From NCBI GenBank assembly GCA_030433805.1, contig JARUXA010000002.1, positions 266,498 through 330,497 of the forward strand: 64,000 nucleotides of DNA, given 5' to 3'. Source of the stretch: Sphingomonas sp. PsM26 (lineage in GTDB: Bacteria; Pseudomonadota; Alphaproteobacteria; Sphingomonadales; Sphingomonadaceae). A program made the position numbers and the translations under genes. The notes beneath the pieces are model-generated. The model worked only from the letters and a program-made list of their open reading frames with translations, ran no database searches and was not told the origin of the DNA. The stretch's first letter is position 1. Every line of letters starts with the position of its first letter. Shown here piece by piece: positions 42,886-51,111 of the stretch.

Positions 42886-45501
42886 TCAGTTCCGCGCCTG
42901 TTTGGCCGGAAGTACGACCGCCGAGCGCGGTGTCGGCGTCGGAGGCAGCGGTGCGGTCGGTTGCTGCGGCGCGACTGGGACCGGCGGCAACAGCGTTTCC
43001 AGCGTCGGGGGAAGCGGCTGGGGAATGATCACGGTCGGCACGATCGGGACATACGGCCGCTCGGGTGGCTGGACCGGCTGTAGCAGGACCGGTGGCGCGT
43101 TCGGGAGGCGCGGCAGGACAACAACCGGCGGCACATTGAGCGGGGGCGTTTCGACGACCGGCGGGACGAAGGTGACGGGTGGCGTCTCGACGACCGGCGG
43201 GACGATGACGACGGGGGGCGTTTCGACGACCGGCGGGACGACGATGACGGGGGGCGTTTCGACAACCGGCGGGACGATGACGATGGGGGGCGTTTCGACG
43301 ACCGGCGGGACGACGATGACGGGGGGCGTTTCGACGACCGGCGGAACGACGACGACGGGCGGTGTCTCGACGACCGGTGGGACGACCACAACGGGCGGTG
43401 TTTCGACGACTGGCGGGAGGACGACAACGGGCGGGGTTTCGACGGGCGGGGTTTCGACCGGCGGGACGACCACCGCGGCCGGCGTGATCGTTCCCGATGT
43501 CCGGAACGTCGAAACGCAGCACGATCCTGCAAGCGCATATTGCGCGGCATTGGCACCCCCCAGCGAATAGCCGGAGAAAGTGATGCCGATGTTACTGCCG
43601 GCATCCGCACTGTCATAGACCGCGTTGGAATCAGGTCCTGCAAGCAGGGTGATACCGTCCGGCAAGCCGGTAACCGTCGTGCCGTTGAACCCGGCGAGCG
43701 TGGTCGCGGTGGTGCCGTCGGCTACCTTGGTGCTGCCGGGGAAAACGAGCATCCGTTGCGTCACCGACGCGCCAAGGCTGAGCGTGAAGAACCCCGAATA
43801 GTCGGTCGGTGCCGAATAGGAGACCGGGTTGTAGTTGATCACCGCCGCCGCGTTGGGACCGGTGACGGTGACCGGCGCCGTACCCGGAGCGAAGCTCAGC
43901 GTGCCGCCGCCTACGCCTGGACCTGTGCCCGATGCACCCGCAATGATCAGCAACCCCGGATCCAGCCCGAGGCTTTGCGCAGGAATGGCGGTGCCGCGCG
44001 TCAGCGTTATCGATGCCGCGATGAACGCATCGACCCCCGCACATAGCGCTATGTTGCCGTCGGTCGTGGTGATCGCTGCGAGCACGTTTACGTTGCGTCC
44101 GGCATTCAGGAGGATGCTGCCGTTGGTCGTCGTAAGCGCGGCGTTGACGACGACGTCGCGTCCGCAACAGGCCACGATGTTTCCGTTCGTCGCCGAGACC
44201 GAATTATTGAAGACGACATCGCGTTCCGCGTTTAGCCGAAGCGTCGTCGTGCTGGGCGTCGCCGTCCAGGCGATCGCGTCGTTGACGATGATGTCGCCGT
44301 TGCCGGGGGCGGTCGTGCCGATCTCGGTCGTCGGTGGCGTTCCCGGGGTGGTGACCGTTCCGGTGGGCAGCGTGCTGATCGTGACGCTGTTGGTCACCAG
44401 CAATGCCGACAGCGTCGATCCGGAAATGTTGCCGCCCGCGCCGATGATGAAGTCCTGCGGATCGATCAGCCACAACCCCGTGGTGCCCGACGGCGCTGCG
44501 GTGGTGACCCGCGCGGAGTCGGCGATGGTCACGGTCGCGGCGGACGTTTCGATGAAGCCGCCATTGCCGCCGTCGGGTGCGCTCGCGTCGAGCGTTCCAG
44601 TCAACGCCAGCGACCCGTTCTGCATGTCGCCGAGAAGCTTGATCGTCCCGCCGCGCGTGTCGATGGTGTGTGCCTCAACGACTCCGCTGTTGTTGACGAC
44701 CGTGCCGAGGAGCGTGCCCGTACCTTGCGCGGTCATCAGCACGGTCCCGCCGTTCGCGCGGATCAACCCGCCGTTGCGGACCAGCGCGCCGACGGTTCCC
44801 GCGTCGACCACGACGTTGAGCAGGCCGTCGCCCGCGACGTCGAGCGTGATCGCTTCGCCGCCCGCCAGCGCGACCGTTCCCAGTCGTGCGCTGATCGTGC
44901 CGTCATTGCCGACGTGTCCGCCCAGCAAGGCGACATAGCCGCCATCGCCGGCGGTGATCGTCCCCTGATTGAGCACCGAGCCCTTGCCCGATCCGCTGAA
45001 GGCATAGCGGCCCGCCATGAAATCCGCGTCCGAGACGTTGAGCGTCGAGGCAACCAGCCCCGCAACGTTGACTTGCGACCCCACGCCGAACAGCACGCCG
45101 TTCGGATTGATCAGGAACACTTTGCCGTTGGCGTTCAGGTTGCCGAGGATCTGCGACGCATCCGGCCCGGTGACACGGTTGAGCGCGACGGCGTTGCTGT
45201 TCGGCTGGACGAAGGTGACGGTGTTGCCCGCAGCGATGTCGAAACTCTGCCAGTTGATCGCGGCGGCGTTGCTCGACTGGGTGACGGTGACGGCGTTCGT
45301 ACCCGTCGCGATGGCAGCACTGCCCGCGGTGACGGTGCCCCCGGTCGGGAGCGGTTGCGCTTGGGCATGGGCCTGTCCGGCTAGACCGATGGTGGCGGCG
45401 AAACCGAGCAGGGTGGCGCGGACGATGCCGCGAAGCCCCGTCGTCTCGAGCAGGCGTTGGCGGCAGTGGCGTGTGGTGAATGCATGTCCGATGGTGGTCA
45501 T
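42886..45501 (-). CDS. two-partner secretion exoprotein TpsA (filamentous-haemagglutinin-like)
   Basis: 871 residues. Long signal peptide (to about residue 46, IVRATLLGFAATIGLAGQAHAQ), TPS domain with the NPNG motif at 132-135 in VFLINPNGVLFGVGSQVN, a beta-helix region (about 150-600), a YDG/MBG-like module (FSGYSLGGANAAQYALAG) and a Pro/Val repeat tail (about 680-790) ended by a Pro-rich C-terminus. The TPS domain is recognised by the TpsB pore encoded 52 bp upstream. Start 45501 is chosen by the signal peptide; a frame from 45744 adds 81 Arg-rich residues overlapping tpsB. Likely a surface or secreted adhesin. Confidence 0.88.
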   Translation of the reverse strand: MTTIGHAFTTRHCRQRLLETTGLRGIVRATLLGFAATIGLAGQAHAQAQPLPTGGTVTAGSAAIATGTNAVTVTQSSNAAAINWQSFDIAAGNTVTFVQPNSNAVALNRVTGPDASQILGNLNANGKVFLINPNGVLFGVGSQVNVAGLVASTLNVSDADFMAGRYAFSGSGKGSVLNQGTITAGDGGYVALLGGHVGNDGTISARLGTVALAGGEAITLDVAGDGLLNVVVDAGTVGALVRNGGLIRANGGTVLMTAQGTGTLLGTVVNNSGVVEAHTIDTRGGTIKLLGDMQNGSLALTGTLDASAPDGGNGGFIETSAATVTIADSARVTTAAPSGTTGLWLIDPQDFIIGAGGNISGSTLSALLVTNSVTISTLPTGTVTTPGTPPTTEIGTTAPGNGDIIVNDAIAWTATPSTTTLRLNAERDVVFNNSVSATNGNIVACCGRDVVVNAALTTTNGSILLNAGRNVNVLAAITTTDGNIALCAGVDAFIAASITLTRGTAIPAQSLGLDPGLLIIAGASGTGPGVGGGTLSFAPGTAPVTVTGPNAAAVINYNPVSYSAPTDYSGFFTLSLGASVTQRMLVFPGSTKVADGTTATTLAGFNGTTVTGLPDGITLLAGPDSNAVYDSADAGSNIGITFSGYSLGGANAAQYALAGSCCVSTFRTSGTITPAAVVVPPVETPPVETPPVVVLPPVVETPPVVVVPPVVETPPVVVVPPVVETPPVIVVPPVVETPPIVIVPPVVETPPVIVVPPVVETPPVVIVPPVVETPPVTFVPPVVETPPLNVPPVVVLPRLPNAPPVLLQPVQPPERPYVPIVPTVIIPQPLPPTLETLLPPVPVAPQQPTAPLPPTPTPRSAVVLPAKQARN
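43148..43450. repeat. tandem 36-bp repeat array inside tpsA
   Basis: Eight full 36-bp units (43148, 43184, 43220, 43256, 43292, 43328, 43364, 43400) and a shortened unit at 43436-43450; core GTTTCGACGACCGGCGGGAC. In the minus-strand frame each unit codes 12 residues of the form PPVVETPPVVVV. Divergence among units is low, so slippage or recombination could change the number without frameshift. Confidence 0.93.
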
Positions 45502-45553
45502 GATCGATATCCCGGAAAGAAGGAGCAGACGGCGCCGCGAGGACGCGCGCGCG

Positions 45554-47218
45554 TCAGAAGGTCTTGGCGACCTGGAACCAGAACTGGCCGTCGCGATCGG
45601 GGGCGGAGGTTGCCGCGATGTCGCCGATCTTGCGCGCGTACGTGCCGCGCAGCGTGATGTTCTGCGGTCCCATCCACGCCAGCCCGACGCCGTAGCCGCT
45701 GCGCTGCCGGTGGTTTCGACCGGAAAACCACTTGTTCTTGGCATATTGGACGTGGCCGGTGTCGACGAAGCCGATCAGCTGGAACTGCCCCGGAACGCCG
45801 CGCGTCCAGTCGTCCAGCGTCAGCCGCGCTTCGGCGGTCGCGACATAGCCCTGGTCACCGAACGCTTCGCCTTCGGGATAGGCGCGGACGTTATAGGCAC
45901 CGCCCAATTCCATCTTTTCCGACGGATCGAGATTGTCGAGCGCGACCTGTCCGCGCACCGCGCCGTAGAGCGACAGCGGTCCGGACACGCTCTGCAACCG
46001 TGCTACGCTGAAGTTGAACTTGTTGAACGTGCCGTCGCTGCGCGCTGCCAGGGCATCCGCGGCGCGATCGAGCGGGGTGCGGAGGTCGAGGTTGCCGATC
46101 GTCCAGCCGATCGAAGCGACGTTGACGCCGCCCCCGCCCAGGCCATCGCGGCTGTTGCCGTTTAGGCCGAGCGTTGCGGTCTTGCTCATCCGGAACGAGC
46201 GGGCGTCGGTCAGATCGATGCGATCGTCATACCATTTCGCATCGAGTTCGCCGACCGCATAGAGATTGGCCGCGCGAGTCCGGATCAGCGGGTAGCTTGC
46301 GTATAGCGCGGCGATGTCGGCGGTGCCGTGCGCGTCGAGGCTTTCGAATTCGTGGCTGAGATCGTAGCGGAAATGCGCAAAAGCCGCCCCGACGGTCAGG
46401 TTGCCGACCGGCACCTGCCACGATGCACGCCCATAGGCCATGCCTTCGGTCGACGCGAGCACCCGCACGCCGAGCGTGTCGCCGAGCCCGGTCGCGTTGT
46501 TGAGGTTGATCGATCCGCCGCCGCGATACGCGCCCGTGTAGCGGTTCCCGGCATTATCGACCGACACGTCCCCGGTGATGCGCCGTCCCGGTGCAATCGC
46601 GACGTTGAGGTTGGATGCGCCGAAGTCGGTACCGGGGGAGAGCGTCGACTGGACCGCCACGCCCGGAATATCGGACAGGAGGAGCAGACGACGCTCGAGC
46701 GGTGCGGCGGCGACGACATCCCCCGTATCGATCCCGCGCAGGATGCGGCGCGGGACTCCGGCATTGAGGTTCGTCGCATTGTCGACCGATATCGCGCCGT
46801 AGCGTCCCTCCAGGACCGCGATCGTCACCGCTCCGCCTTGCACGTCCTGTGCGGGCAGATAGGCTTGCGCGAGGAAATAGCCGCGTGCCTTGTAGAAGGC
46901 GGCCACGCGCGCCGCAGCGGCGCGGAGATCGGCAAGGTTAAGATCGGACCCCGTCGTGATACCGCTCGCGCGGACCAGCGTGGCTTCGTCGTACAGCGTC
47001 TGCCCGCTGATCCGAAGTTGCGAGACGCGGATGCGGACGCCCGTGGGATCGGCGGGGGTGGGTTTGGCTGGAACCGCGACCACCAGACCCGGATCGTCAC
47101 GGGTGGCGATGGGTGCGGGTGGAATCTGCTGGAGCTGGCCCCCGACGGTAGGGACCCGTTGCGCCTGCAAGGATGCAGCGCTCGCTGCCAAAGTCAGCGT
47201 CAGATAACGAAATTTCAT
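45554..47218 (-). CDS. two-partner secretion transporter TpsB (ShlB/FhaC/HecB family)
   Basis: 554 residues. Signal peptide (MKFRYLTLTLAASAASLQAQ), a POTRA_2 domain (about 62-137, VRIRVSQLRISGQTLYDEAT), a second POTRA-like part, then a 16-strand barrel with the L6-type motif region and terminal Phe (QVAKTF). It exports the TpsA protein encoded next. Start 47218 follows GAGGGC by 7 nt; upstream starts to 47338 lack a signal peptide. Confidence 0.92.
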   Translation of the reverse strand: MKFRYLTLTLAASAASLQAQRVPTVGGQLQQIPPAPIATRDDPGLVVAVPAKPTPADPTGVRIRVSQLRISGQTLYDEATLVRASGITTGSDLNLADLRAAAARVAAFYKARGYFLAQAYLPAQDVQGGAVTIAVLEGRYGAISVDNATNLNAGVPRRILRGIDTGDVVAAAPLERRLLLLSDIPGVAVQSTLSPGTDFGASNLNVAIAPGRRITGDVSVDNAGNRYTGAYRGGGSINLNNATGLGDTLGVRVLASTEGMAYGRASWQVPVGNLTVGAAFAHFRYDLSHEFESLDAHGTADIAALYASYPLIRTRAANLYAVGELDAKWYDDRIDLTDARSFRMSKTATLGLNGNSRDGLGGGGVNVASIGWTIGNLDLRTPLDRAADALAARSDGTFNKFNFSVARLQSVSGPLSLYGAVRGQVALDNLDPSEKMELGGAYNVRAYPEGEAFGDQGYVATAEARLTLDDWTRGVPGQFQLIGFVDTGHVQYAKNKWFSGRNHRQRSGYGVGLAWMGPQNITLRGTYARKIGDIAATSAPDRDGQFWFQVAKTF

Positions 47219-47555
47219 ACGCACGCCCTCATACAAGACGGACAACCGCCGGACGCGCCGCTCCCAAATGGACAGGCACGCCGTAAACATCAGGATTTTC
47301 GAAGGTTGTCCGATTTTCGTATCGGGACAGGGTAACAACTACCCGTGGCAGTAATTGCCATCACGGTACTGATGGGCCGTGAGTCGTGTAGGTTTGGTTA
47401 AAAATCAGGCGATAAATAGCCCGTCATGTACATTTGTTAGGTTCGCAGTTTTTGTCTGGAAGCATTTTGGGTCGGCAGGCCACAACTGACGCGAGTTCAG
47501 GTCCGCGGAGCGATCACGGCATCGGCCTAATAATATCGGTCTCTGCTCGACTGTC
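47219..47555. other. 337-bp gene-free stretch before tpsB
   Basis: Relatively AT-rich for this genome. Contains TGGCA-GTAAT-TGCCA at 47346-47360 (5-bp inverted arms, LysR-like T-N11-A spacing), and AT-rich bases around 47391-47415. The tpsB promoter is expected here, and the end of the regA transcript. No coding frame was found. Confidence 0.5.
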
Positions 47556-48089
47556 CTAGACGACCCGGCGTTTTTCCAGCTTCCGCGCCAAAGTCCGACG
47601 GTGCATCCCCAGCCGCCGCGCCGTTTCCGACACGTTGAAGCCGGTCGCCTCCAGCGTCTCGTTGATCCGTTCCCATTCGATCGTCTTGATCGACGTCTGC
47701 CGATTGCTGATCGGAACGTCCGCATCGCCGACGGTCATGCCGAACGCGCGTTCGATGTCGTCGGTGTTGGCGGGCTTGGCGAGGTACGATGTCGCGCCGA
47801 GCTTGATCGCCTGGACTGCGGTCGAAATGCTCGCATAGCCGGTCAGGACGACGATGACGGTGTCGGGATCGTGCGCGCGCAGTGTCTCGACGCAGGCAAG
47901 CCCGGAACTGCTCGCGAGCTTCAGGTCGACGACCGCATAATCGGGCGTGCGCGATGCCAGCACGTCGGCGAGTTCGGCGGGGCCCTCCGCCACGACGACC
48001 TCATAGTCGCGGCGCTGGAACGATCGCTGCAACGTGCGCGCGAACGCGGCGTCGTCTTCGATGATGAGCAACAATGGATTGCCGGACAT
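47556..48089 (-). CDS. regA: RegA/ActR/PrrA-family redox response regulator
   Basis: 177 residues. Receiver with phospho-acceptor Asp55 in YAVVDLKLASSSGL, Lys in SYLAKP, and the C-terminal Fis-type helix-turn-helix FNVSETARRLGMHRRTLARK, the almost invariant DNA-binding helix of the RegA group. Start 48089 (MSGNPLLLIIEDD) has GGGA 6 nt before; a longer start at 48149 overlaps regB. It begins 1 nt after the regB stop. In purple bacteria RegA controls respiration and photosynthesis genes by redox state; here it sits at the end of the cyo operon. Confidence 0.92.
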   Translation of the reverse strand: MSGNPLLLIIEDDAAFARTLQRSFQRRDYEVVVAEGPAELADVLASRTPDYAVVDLKLASSSGLACVETLRAHDPDTVIVVLTGYASISTAVQAIKLGATSYLAKPANTDDIERAFGMTVGDADVPISNRQTSIKTIEWERINETLEATGFNVSETARRLGMHRRTLARKLEKRRVV

Positions 48090-48090
48090 G

Positions 48091-49392
48091 TCAGTCCCTT
48101 CCCAGGGCGATTGCTGCCAGCGGCAGCCGGAACGTGACCTCGGCCCCACTGCGTGGCTGGTTGCGCGCCGTCAGCGCGCCGTCGAGTTTGCGCGCGACAT
48201 TGCTGGCGAGGAACAGGCCCATGCCACGGCCAAGCTCGGGCTTGGTGCTGTTGTACGGCTTGCCAATGTTGCCGAGCTGTTGCGCCGCGAAGCCGGGGCC
48301 GGCGTCGCGGACCGTCAGCACCACGTCGTCGTCATCGCGGGCGAGCGTGATGTCGATCCGCTGCGGCGAATATTCCGCGGCATTGTCGAGCATGTTGAAC
48401 ACCGCCTGCTGCAGAACGAGATCCGATACGATCGGAACGTCCGCGCCGAAGCGGTCGTCATAGGTGGCGTGGGCGAAGCCCCGCGCGGCGATCCAGTCGG
48501 CGACCACGCGGTCGACGAAGGCGCGCACCGTCGTCGCGGCGGATTGCTCCCCGCGCGCGTCGCCCGACGACAAGAGGATGCTCGTCACGATCGCCTTGCA
48601 GCGATGGACCTCCGCCTGCATTTCCTCGATATCGCGCATCAGTTCGGCATTGCGGGCGACGGTCGGGTTGCGGCGCCAGTCGCCGAGGATCACCGACAGC
48701 GACGATAGGGGGGTCCCCAGCTCGTGCGCAGCCCCGGACGCGAGCATGCCGATCCGGACGATATGCTCTTCCTCGACCGCCTGCCGCTCGATATCCGCCA
48801 GCCGACTGTCCTGCGCCCGCAGGTTGGTGTTGATCCGGCCGACGAAGGCCACCAGCAGCACGGCGACAAGCGCGAAGCAGACCCACATGCCCTGGACGTG
48901 CAACGCGAACAACGACCGGTCGAAGTCGTGGGGCAGGGTGATCGGCCGATAGAATGCCGTCAGGAAAATGAACGACAGGCTCGTCGCGGCAACGATCGTC
49001 CAGGCGGACCAGCTTGCCAGCAAGACCGATCCAAGGACGACCTGCAACAGGAACAGCGAGACGAACGGGTTGGTCGCCCCGCCGCTGAAATACAGCTGCG
49101 CGCTGAGGCCGAGCACGTCGAGCAGCAGGCCACCGAACAAGGCGCCGTTGGTGATCGGCGATTCCCGCCGGAGCCGCAGCAGGCTGGCGGCATTGAGAAT
49201 GACCAGCCCGGTCAGCACGCTGAGCATCGGCATCATCGGCAGGCGGATGCCGAACACCAGATGCGTCAGCAGGATCGTCGCCAATTGTCCCGCCACCGCC
49301 ATCCAGCGCAGCTCGACCAGTTGCAGCATGTTGGCGTGGCCCGCGGTCTGCGAGACCGGCACACCGCGCCAGTTCGCCACGGTCGCGCTCAT
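48091..49392 (-). CDS. regB: RegB/PrrB-family redox sensor histidine kinase
   Basis: 433 residues. Six membrane helices with the quinone-sensing motif GGATNPF at 104-110, phospho-acceptor His223 in GAAHELGTPLSSL, and Cys265 in EVHRCKAIV, the position of the redox-active Cys in RegB. ATPase motifs NMLDNAAEYSP, DAGPGF and GRGMGLFLAS follow. Thus both known redox inputs, ubiquinone pool and thiol oxidation, look intact. It overlaps the surf1 stop by 4 nt, and regA follows after 1 nt. Confidence 0.93.
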   Translation of the reverse strand: MSATVANWRGVPVSQTAGHANMLQLVELRWMAVAGQLATILLTHLVFGIRLPMMPMLSVLTGLVILNAASLLRLRRESPITNGALFGGLLLDVLGLSAQLYFSGGATNPFVSLFLLQVVLGSVLLASWSAWTIVAATSLSFIFLTAFYRPITLPHDFDRSLFALHVQGMWVCFALVAVLLVAFVGRINTNLRAQDSRLADIERQAVEEEHIVRIGMLASGAAHELGTPLSSLSVILGDWRRNPTVARNAELMRDIEEMQAEVHRCKAIVTSILLSSGDARGEQSAATTVRAFVDRVVADWIAARGFAHATYDDRFGADVPIVSDLVLQQAVFNMLDNAAEYSPQRIDITLARDDDDVVLTVRDAGPGFAAQQLGNIGKPYNSTKPELGRGMGLFLASNVARKLDGALTARNQPRSGAEVTFRLPLAAIALGRD

Positions 49393-50093
49393 GCCGCGCG
49401 ATCGTCGGGCCGGTGCCGTTCCTGGCGTATCCAATACGCGAATCCGGCGGCGCACATGAGGGCCAGAATGAACCATGTCACCGCATAAACAAGGTGACTG
49501 TTGGGAAAGCGCACCACGGTCAGCCCGCCCACCGGCGCACCAGGGCGTTTATCGCTGGCGTCGGCATCGACGAAATAGCTTGGCGTGGGGCCAAGCCCCC
49601 GGTGCGCAGCAATCGCCGCAACGTCGCGTGAATACCAGCGGTCGGCCGCGGGCGCGTTGCTGCGCAGAAACCCGCCACCGGGTTCGCTCAGCCGAAGCAA
49701 TCCGGTTACGCCGACCACACCGGACGGGGGAGCGAGCGCCTTGCGGTCCGGGACATAGCCGCGGTTGACGAGCAATACCGATCCGTCGGCGCGCCGTAGC
49801 GGGGTCATCGCCCAATAGCCGGGACCCCGCACGGTGGAGGCCTGAACGAAGGTGTCCTTGCCCGCGACGTAGGTCCCTGTGGCCCGGACCCGCAGATAAG
49901 CATCGTCCTTGCTGGCGGTATCCGGCGCGGCGACCGGTGGAGCGTGGATGCGCGCTTCTACGCGTGCGATCAGGTCCAGCTTCCAGCCACGCCGCTGGAC
50001 CTGCCACGTACCAAGCCCGAGCAGCGCCACGATCACGAACAGCCATGCGATGATGACCGCGCCGCGTCGGATCCGCTGCCCGGACGTGGTCAC
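49389..50093 (-). CDS. SURF1 family protein (heme-copper oxidase assembly)
   Basis: 234 residues with two terminal membrane helices (about 11-30 and 204-222) around a periplasmic domain: GLGTWQVQRRGWK and YWAMTPLRRADGSVLLVNRG are SURF1 hallmarks, FPNSHLVYAVTWF the end signature. The start is a GTG at 50093 whose overlap with the cyoD stop is 4 nt (GTGA). SURF1 proteins insert heme into oxidase subunit I; here it would act on the CyoB protein or on a cytochrome c oxidase encoded elsewhere. Confidence 0.9.
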   Translation of the reverse strand: MTTSGQRIRRGAVIIAWLFVIVALLGLGTWQVQRRGWKLDLIARVEARIHAPPVAAPDTASKDDAYLRVRATGTYVAGKDTFVQASTVRGPGYWAMTPLRRADGSVLLVNRGYVPDRKALAPPSGVVGVTGLLRLSEPGGGFLRSNAPAADRWYSRDVAAIAAHRGLGPTPSYFVDADASDKRPGAPVGGLTVVRFPNSHLVYAVTWFILALMCAAGFAYWIRQERHRPDDRAA

Positions 50094-50491
50094 CCCATTT
50101 GGCTCATGTCTTCGGTCGGCATCATGTTCGCGTTCATGTGATACATCACCCACAGCGAACCGCTCAGCGCGATCCCGACGATCACGATTGTGAAAATCAG
50201 TGCCATGATCGACCAGCCGCCTTCGGCACGACGGTTCATGTGCAGGAAGAAGATCATGTGGACGACCATCTGCACCGCAGCAAACGCCATGATGATCAGC
50301 GCGGTCGCCTGATTGGTCAGCGTCCGCGTCATCACCAGCCAGAACGGGATCGCCGTCAGGATGACCGACAGGCCGAAACCGATGAAGTAGCTCTTGTACG
50401 AGCCGTGCGACTCTTCGTGCAGATGCGCGTCGTGATCGTCATGGCCATGGCCTGCGTGATCGTGCGCGGTGTGGTGGAGGTCAGCGCTCAT
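50090..50491 (-). CDS. cyoD: cytochrome bo quinol oxidase subunit IV
   Basis: 133 residues, three membrane helices (SYFIGFGLSVILTAIPFWLV, LIIMAFAAVQMVVHMIFFL, IMALIFTIVIVGIALSGSLW). It stabilises the oxidase. The N-terminal 30 residues are unusually rich in His/Asp (HHTAHDHAGHGHDDHDAHLH). Start ATG 50491 overlaps cyoC by 4 nt. Confidence 0.92.
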   Translation of the reverse strand: MSADLHHTAHDHAGHGHDDHDAHLHEESHGSYKSYFIGFGLSVILTAIPFWLVMTRTLTNQATALIIMAFAAVQMVVHMIFFLHMNRRAEGGWSIMALIFTIVIVGIALSGSLWVMYHMNANMMPTEDMSQMG

Positions 50492-51111
50492 CGCAGCATT
50501 CCCAGCAGATAGACAAAGGTGAAGACGCCGATCCAGATGACGTCGAGGAAGTGCCAGAACAGGCTGAGGCACATCAGGCGGCGCTGGTTGGCGGGGATCA
50601 GGCCCTTGACCTGGATCTGCACCATCAGCGTGAACAGCCAGATCAGCCCGAAGGTGACGTGGAGCCCGTGCGTCGCGACCAGCGTGAAGAAGGACGACAG
50701 GAACGCACTCTTCTGCGGGGTCGCGCCTTCATGGATCAGGTTGGCGAACTCGTAGAGCTCGATGCTGATGAAGGCCATGCCGAACAGCGCGGTGACGAAC
50801 AGCCACAGCTGGGTCGAACGCACCTTCCCGTTGGTCATCGCGAGCATCGCGAAGCCGTAGGTGATCGACGAGAACAGCAGCATCGTCGTGTTGACCGCGA
50901 CCAGCGGCAGCTCGAACAGCTGCTTGGGGCCGGGGCCCCCCGCATAGCTGGTGCCGAGCACACCGTAGGTCGCGAACAGCATCGCGAAGATCAGGCAGTC
51001 GCTCATCAGGTAGAGCCAGAAGCCGAGCATCGTGCTCGACCCCTCCGGATGATGCGGCTCCTCCGCCAGGTGGAACGTGTCGATATCGTAATCGGACGTG
51101 GACGCGCTCAT
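50488..51111 (-). CDS. cyoC: cytochrome bo quinol oxidase subunit III
   Basis: 207 residues with five membrane helices; [20 protein letters not shown] at the N-terminus and [13 protein letters not shown] with the conserved His/Gly of subunit III. It is part of the cyoABCD heme-copper quinol oxidase. ATGA overlaps with both neighbours (cyoB stop, cyoD start). Confidence 0.94.
   Translation of the reverse strand: MSASTSDYDIDTFHLAEEPHHPEGSSTMLGFWLYLMSDCLIFAMLFATYGVLGTSYAGGPGPKQLFELPLVAVNTTMLLFSSITYGFAMLAMTNGKVRSTQLWLFVTALFGMAFISIELYEFANLIHEGATPQKSAFLSSFFTLVATHGLHVTFGLIWLFTLMVQIQVKGLIPANQRRLMCLSLFWHFLDVIWIGVFTFVYLLGMLR

Noticed and set aside
43148..43450. CRISPR-like array
   Set aside because: Units are contiguous, in frame and without unique spacers; they encode a protein repeat.
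45502..45744. 81-residue N-terminal extension of TpsA
   Set aside because: Arg-rich, overlaps the tpsB end, and would bury the signal peptide.
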